In this document: piece by piece, positions 37,513-39,413 of the stretch
Position numbering within the stretch: the stretch's first letter is position 1
Layout: each line of letters opens with the position of its first letter
Assembly (NCBI GenBank): GCA_947644325.1
Contig: CANRZD010000008.1
Span: 1 to 39,413 of the forward strand
DNA length: 39,413 bases
From: an uncultured Clostridia bacterium
GTDB taxonomy: Bacteria > Bacillota > Clostridia > Oscillospirales > Acutalibacteraceae
Direction of reading: 5' to 3'
Notes under the pieces: generated by a model
Told to the model about the DNA's origin: nothing
Seen by the model: only the letters and a program-made list of their open reading frames with translations
Database searches by the model: none
Position numbers and translations under genes: made by a program

Positions 37513-38094
37513 CTACAGATACCGTATCACCGCGATGACCTTGCCCAGGATGGACACGTCCCGGGCGTAGATGGGCGCGTAGTCCGGGTTCTCCGGCTGC
37601 AGGCGCACCCGGTTTTCCTCCCGGTAAAGGGTCTTCACCGTGGCCTCGTCCTCTATGAGCGCCACCACGATCTCCCCGTCCTCGGCGGTGGGCACCCGCT
37701 CGGCGATCACGTAGTCGCCATCGAGAATCCCCGCGTCCCGCATGCTCAGGCCGCTGACGTGCAGAGCGAAAAGCTCCTTGCCCGCCTTCTGGGGGAAGGG
37801 GATGTACCCCTCGATATCCTGCACAGCCAGGATGGGGCTGCCCGCAGTGACCTTGCCCATGATGGGCACCTGCACCGCCGCTTCGCTGCCCTCTATGCGG
37901 ATGGAGCGGTTGAGCCCGGCCTCCCGGGTGATGTAGCCTAAGCGCTCCAGGGTCTTCAGATGGGCGTGCACCGTAGAGGTGGAGCGCAGCCCCGTGGCCA
38001 CGCAGATCTCCCGCACCGTGGGGGGGATGCCCGAGCCCATGGCCTCCCGCAGGTAGTCGTAGACCTTCTGCTGGCTTTTTGTCAATGGTTCCAT
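37513..38094 (-). CDS. lexA: SOS repressor LexA
   Basis: Represses DNA-damage genes and cleaves itself when stimulated by RecA filaments. The 193-residue protein has the winged HTH PPTVREICVATGLRSTSTVH (about 24-43) and the cleavage site A84-G85 in GKVTAGSPIL. The catalytic serine is S117 in HVSGLSMRDAGILDGD and the lysine is K154 in ATVKTLYRE. ATG 38094 follows AGGAGG by eight bases. The frame is open for 44 codons upstream but these overlap the promoter and do not match the family. It is transcribed alone, divergently from the SpoIIQ-like gene. Confidence 0.97.
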   Translation of the reverse strand: MEPLTKSQQKVYDYLREAMGSGIPPTVREICVATGLRSTSTVHAHLKTLERLGYITREAGLNRSIRIEGSEAAVQVPIMGKVTAGSPILAVQDIEGYIPFPQKAGKELFALHVSGLSMRDAGILDGDYVIAERVPTAEDGEIVVALIEDEATVKTLYREENRVRLQPENPDYAPIYARDVSILGKVIAVIRYL

Positions 38095-38134
38095 AGCCTT
38101 GCCTCCTGACCGTAAGTTGCCTTCCTTTGCCCTA

Positions 38135-38163
38135 AGTATAACACAGGCCGCGGGAAATTGCAA
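38135..38163 (-). promoter_or_regulatory. Promoter of lexA
   Basis: On the minus strand: TTGCAA (38163-38158), 17-base spacer, TATACT (38140-38135) preceded by TGTGT. It gives a leader of about 35 bases. Confidence 0.8.
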
Positions 38164-38174
38164 ATATTTGTTCG
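38161..38174 (-). promoter_or_regulatory. Possible degenerate LexA box at the lexA promoter
   Basis: On the minus strand CGAAC-AAAT-ATTTG resembles the Gram-positive SOS box CGAAC-N4-GTTCG: the left half is perfect and the right half matches three of five bases. It overlaps the -35 box, the right place for autorepression. The half-site mismatch keeps this tentative. Confidence 0.4.
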
Positions 38175-38302
38175 AAATATTTTCAGCTTTTTTCCGCTTT
38201 TTTCGACGGGCTTCGGGAAAATTCACAAAACCGGCGGAATTTCTTTAAGGTTTATTCACAGGGCCGTAACAACTGGGCGGGAAAAAGGATTATAATAGAA
38301 GC

Positions 38303-38420
38303 GTATTCAAAAGAAATGGACCGCACCTTTTCTTGAGATACATGTTCTACCCTCCTCAATAATACCCCTCAAGCAAAAAGGGGGAAAGGCTGGAAGTTTT
38401 CCGGCCTTTCTCTCTTTTTG
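38303..38420 (+). ncRNA. Candidate small RNA with C-rich loop and own terminator
   Basis: A TATAAT at 38291-38296 (weak -35) would start an RNA near 38303 that ends at the terminator 38384-38420, about 118 nt. CCTTTTCTTGAG (38326-38337) pairs with CTCAAG and AAAAGG (38368-38373, 38376-38381) across a two-base bulge. The 30-base apical loop exposes CCCTCCTC (38350-38357), the complement of a strong Shine-Dalgarno, as in C-rich regulatory RNAs of Firmicutes. No reading frame of note exists. The next gene has its own promoter beyond the terminator, so this looks like a separate transcript. I do not recognise it as a known RNA family. Confidence 0.5.
38384..38420 (+). terminator. Strong rho-independent terminator in the lexA/spoIIQ interval
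   Basis: A 12-bp stem, GAAAGGCTGGAA (38384-38395) with TTCCGGCCTTTC (38399-38410), one G-T pair, three-base loop, then TCTCTTTTT. It faces the plus strand although the upstream gene (lexA) runs the other way, so it must end a separate short transcript. Confidence 0.88.
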
Positions 38421-38421
38421 T

Positions 38422-38451
38422 GCATAATTCCTTTTGGGACGGGCCAAAATA
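38422..38451 (+). promoter_or_regulatory. SigmaF/sigmaG-type sporulation promoter
   Basis: GCATA (38422-38426), exactly 15 bases, then GGCCAAAATA (38442-38451). This fits the forespore consensus GywTA-N15-GgnnAnAnTw at every fixed position. It lies 47 bases before the ATG of the SpoIIQ-like gene. No sigA promoter is visible for that gene. Confidence 0.72.
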
Positions 38452-38498
38452 CAGTCACGAAGCCAGTTGTATTTTACTCCGAAAGGAATGAACCTCTC

Positions 38499-39305
38499 AT
38501 GAACGGAAAACGATTCTCAGAAGATAAGGCAAGGCGCAACGGGTTCTACCTGGCCCTGGCCGTGTGCCTGGTGGCGGTGGGCATCGCCGCCTGGAGCACC
38601 TACGACGCCGTCCACAGCTATTTGGGCACCGAGGACTCCGATAGCGACCCGGCGCTTATCGAGCAGCAGCAGGACGAGGTCTTAAAATCCCAGCGGGAGG
38701 AGGACCCCGAGGCCCCTAAAAAGGACACAGGCTCCTCCGCTTCCTCCAAGGCATCGAAAGAAACAGGGGCCGGCACGGTGAGCAAAGCGCCCACGGTGAA
38801 GCCCACCAAGAGCCCCTCTCCCACGTCGGCGCCCACCCCGGAGCCCAGCGAGGCCCCCCAGGTGCCCGCCACCGCCCCTCTGTATGAGATCAGCACCGAG
38901 CTCATCTACCCCTTGGAGTCCAAGCAGATCGACAAGGCCTACAGCTCCGGCGCGCCCATGTACTCAGAGACCATGAAGGACTGGCGCATCCACGCCGGGT
39001 GCGATATCTCCGCCCAGGCGGGCGAGCAGGTGCTGGCCTGCGCCAACGGCATGGTGAAGGAGACCTACACCGACAGCATGCTGGGCAACGTGGTGGTCAT
39101 CGAGCACGGGGACTATATGTTCTACTACTGCGGCCTGGGCGAGGACTTTCTGGTGCAGCCAGAGGACGTGGTCTCCCTGGGCCAGGCCATCGGCACCGTG
39201 ACCGCTGTCCCGGCTGAGTCCGCCCAAGAGCCCCACCTGCACCTGGAGGTAAGGCGCGACGGCGCCTGCATGGACCCCCGTGGCGTGCTGGAGGGGAAAA
39301 ATTAA
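38499..39305 (+). CDS. M23 peptidase-domain membrane protein, SpoIIQ-like
   Basis: A 268-residue protein with a short cytoplasmic start, one membrane helix (about 16-33), a Ser/Thr/Pro-rich linker (about 75-127) and a C-terminal LytM/M23 domain (about 135-265). The metal motifs HAGCD (H165, D169) and HLHLE (H246, H248) are both present, so catalysis or at least zinc binding is possible. This layout matches SpoIIQ, the forespore protein that meets SpoIIIAH across the septum during engulfment. Clostridial SpoIIQ keeps the zinc site while the Bacillus one does not. The sigmaF-type promoter just upstream supports the role. ATG 38499 has AAAGGA about 11 bases upstream. A generic M23 cell-wall hydrolase is the alternative. 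Confidence 0.75.
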   Translation: MNGKRFSEDKARRNGFYLALAVCLVAVGIAAWSTYDAVHSYLGTEDSDSDPALIEQQQDEVLKSQREEDPEAPKKDTGSSASSKASKETGAGTVSKAPTVKPTKSPSPTSAPTPEPSEAPQVPATAPLYEISTELIYPLESKQIDKAYSSGAPMYSETMKDWRIHAGCDISAQAGEQVLACANGMVKETYTDSMLGNVVVIEHGDYMFYYCGLGEDFLVQPEDVVSLGQAIGTVTAVPAESAQEPHLHLEVRRDGACMDPRGVLEGKN

Positions 39306-39317
39306 GTCTTCCCCTAT

Positions 39318-39351
39318 AAATAAACCGGAGGGTTATCCTCCGGTTTATTTT
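39318..39351 (+). terminator. Bidirectional terminator after the SpoIIQ-like gene
   Basis: AAATAAACCGGAGG (39318-39331) pairs perfectly with CCTCCGGTTTATTT (39337-39350), five-base loop. A/T ends on both sides let it act for both strands, which fits a convergent gene at the window edge. Confidence 0.88.
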
Positions 39352-39364
39352 ATGTCATGAAAGA

Positions 39365-39413
39365 CTATCCTTCATGAGCCAAGGTCAGCCGCACCGCCAT
39401 ATACTCCTTCCCC
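39365..39413 (-). CDS. Possible C-terminus of a gene entering from the right edge
   Basis: On the minus strand a frame open at the window end reads KEYMAVRLTLAHEG and stops with TAG at 39367-39365, 14 bases from the bidirectional terminator. The placement suits the end of a convergent gene, but only about 15 codons are visible and no family can be named. Confidence 0.35.
   Translation of the reverse strand, partial: GKEYMAVRLTLAHEG

Noticed and set aside
38095-38226. 44-codon N-terminal extension of LexA
   Set aside because: It overlaps the lexA promoter and has no similarity to the family; AGGAGG is correctly placed for ATG 38094.
38303-38420. SRP RNA or classical 6S RNA in the lexA/spoIIQ interval
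   Set aside because: The SRP apical GGAA/AGCAG core is absent and the length and fold do not match 6S RNA as I know it; kept only as an unassigned small RNA candidate.
1-39413. CRISPR arrays, insertion sequences, prophage genes or attachment sites
   Set aside because: No regularly spaced repeats, transposase or integrase motifs, or phage structural genes were seen. The tRNA genes are not followed by integrase genes or partial tRNA copies.

Overview
The window reads as chromosomal DNA of a GC-rich, spore-forming Firmicute, most likely a gut clostridium of the Ruminococcaceae/Oscillospiraceae type (inference). The grounds are Bacillota-type Shine-Dalgarno sites (AGGAGG), sigA promoters of the TTGACA-17-TATAAT kind, a RicT (PSP1) protein, a MarR/LexA set, an SLH surface protein, an M23 protein resembling SpoIIQ behind a sigmaF-like promoter, and the anaerobic (cobalt-early) cobalamin pathway. 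I see no phage, insertion sequence or CRISPR array.

Layout. 1-1.7 kb: DUF2975 membrane protein plus XRE regulator, an N-terminally truncated histidine phosphatase, and a tRNA-Lys/tRNA-Gly pair on the minus strand. 1.7-7 kb: leucine-rich-repeat/SLH surface protein, a CBS-DRTGG inorganic pyrophosphatase (minus) and a chemoreceptor. 7.0-20.7 kb: one tightly coupled 17-gene cobalamin operon (cbiK-D-L-F-G-H-J-ET-A, cobT-U-S, a second small CobU-like gene, cobC, cbiB, cobO, cbiC) from a clear promoter and with no room for a B12 riboswitch. 20.8-23.4 kb: DUF1622 protein and GH36 alpha-galactosidase. 23.6-29.9 kb: eight-gene run (YwlE-type phosphatase, rimI, tsaD, dtd, a GNAT-like protein, a sugar isomerase/epimerase, a Gfo/Idh/MocA oxidoreductase, mutY). 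29.9-30.2 kb: gene-poor stretch with a tiny hydrophobic ORF on the minus strand, opposed by a promoter-to-terminator RNA on the plus strand. 30.3-31.9 kb: SpoVB/MurJ-like flippase. 31.9-35.5 kb (minus): HAD hydrolase, rsmI, trmN6, ferredoxin, ricT and tRNA-Leu. 35.6-39.4 kb: MTA/SAH nucleosidase, marR-flavodoxin pair, lexA (minus), a candidate small RNA and the SpoIIQ-like gene.

How the genes work together. The cobalamin operon covers cobalt insertion through corrin ring contraction, a,c-diamidation, adenosylation and nucleotide-loop assembly. CbiP (cobyric acid synthase), CobD (aminopropanol phosphate supply) and cobalt transport are not in the window and must be encoded elsewhere if the pathway is complete. 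Several other genes concern RNA and translation quality: TsaD, RimI, Dtd, RsmI, TrmN6, RicT and three tRNAs.

The points most worth a second look are the small-ORF/antisense-RNA locus at 29880-30172, the two complementary, partly degenerate CobU homologues around cobS, the candidate C-rich-loop small RNA at 38303-38420, and the consensus sigmaF-type promoter of the SpoIIQ-like gene. All function calls come from reading translated sequence and motifs; no database search was run.
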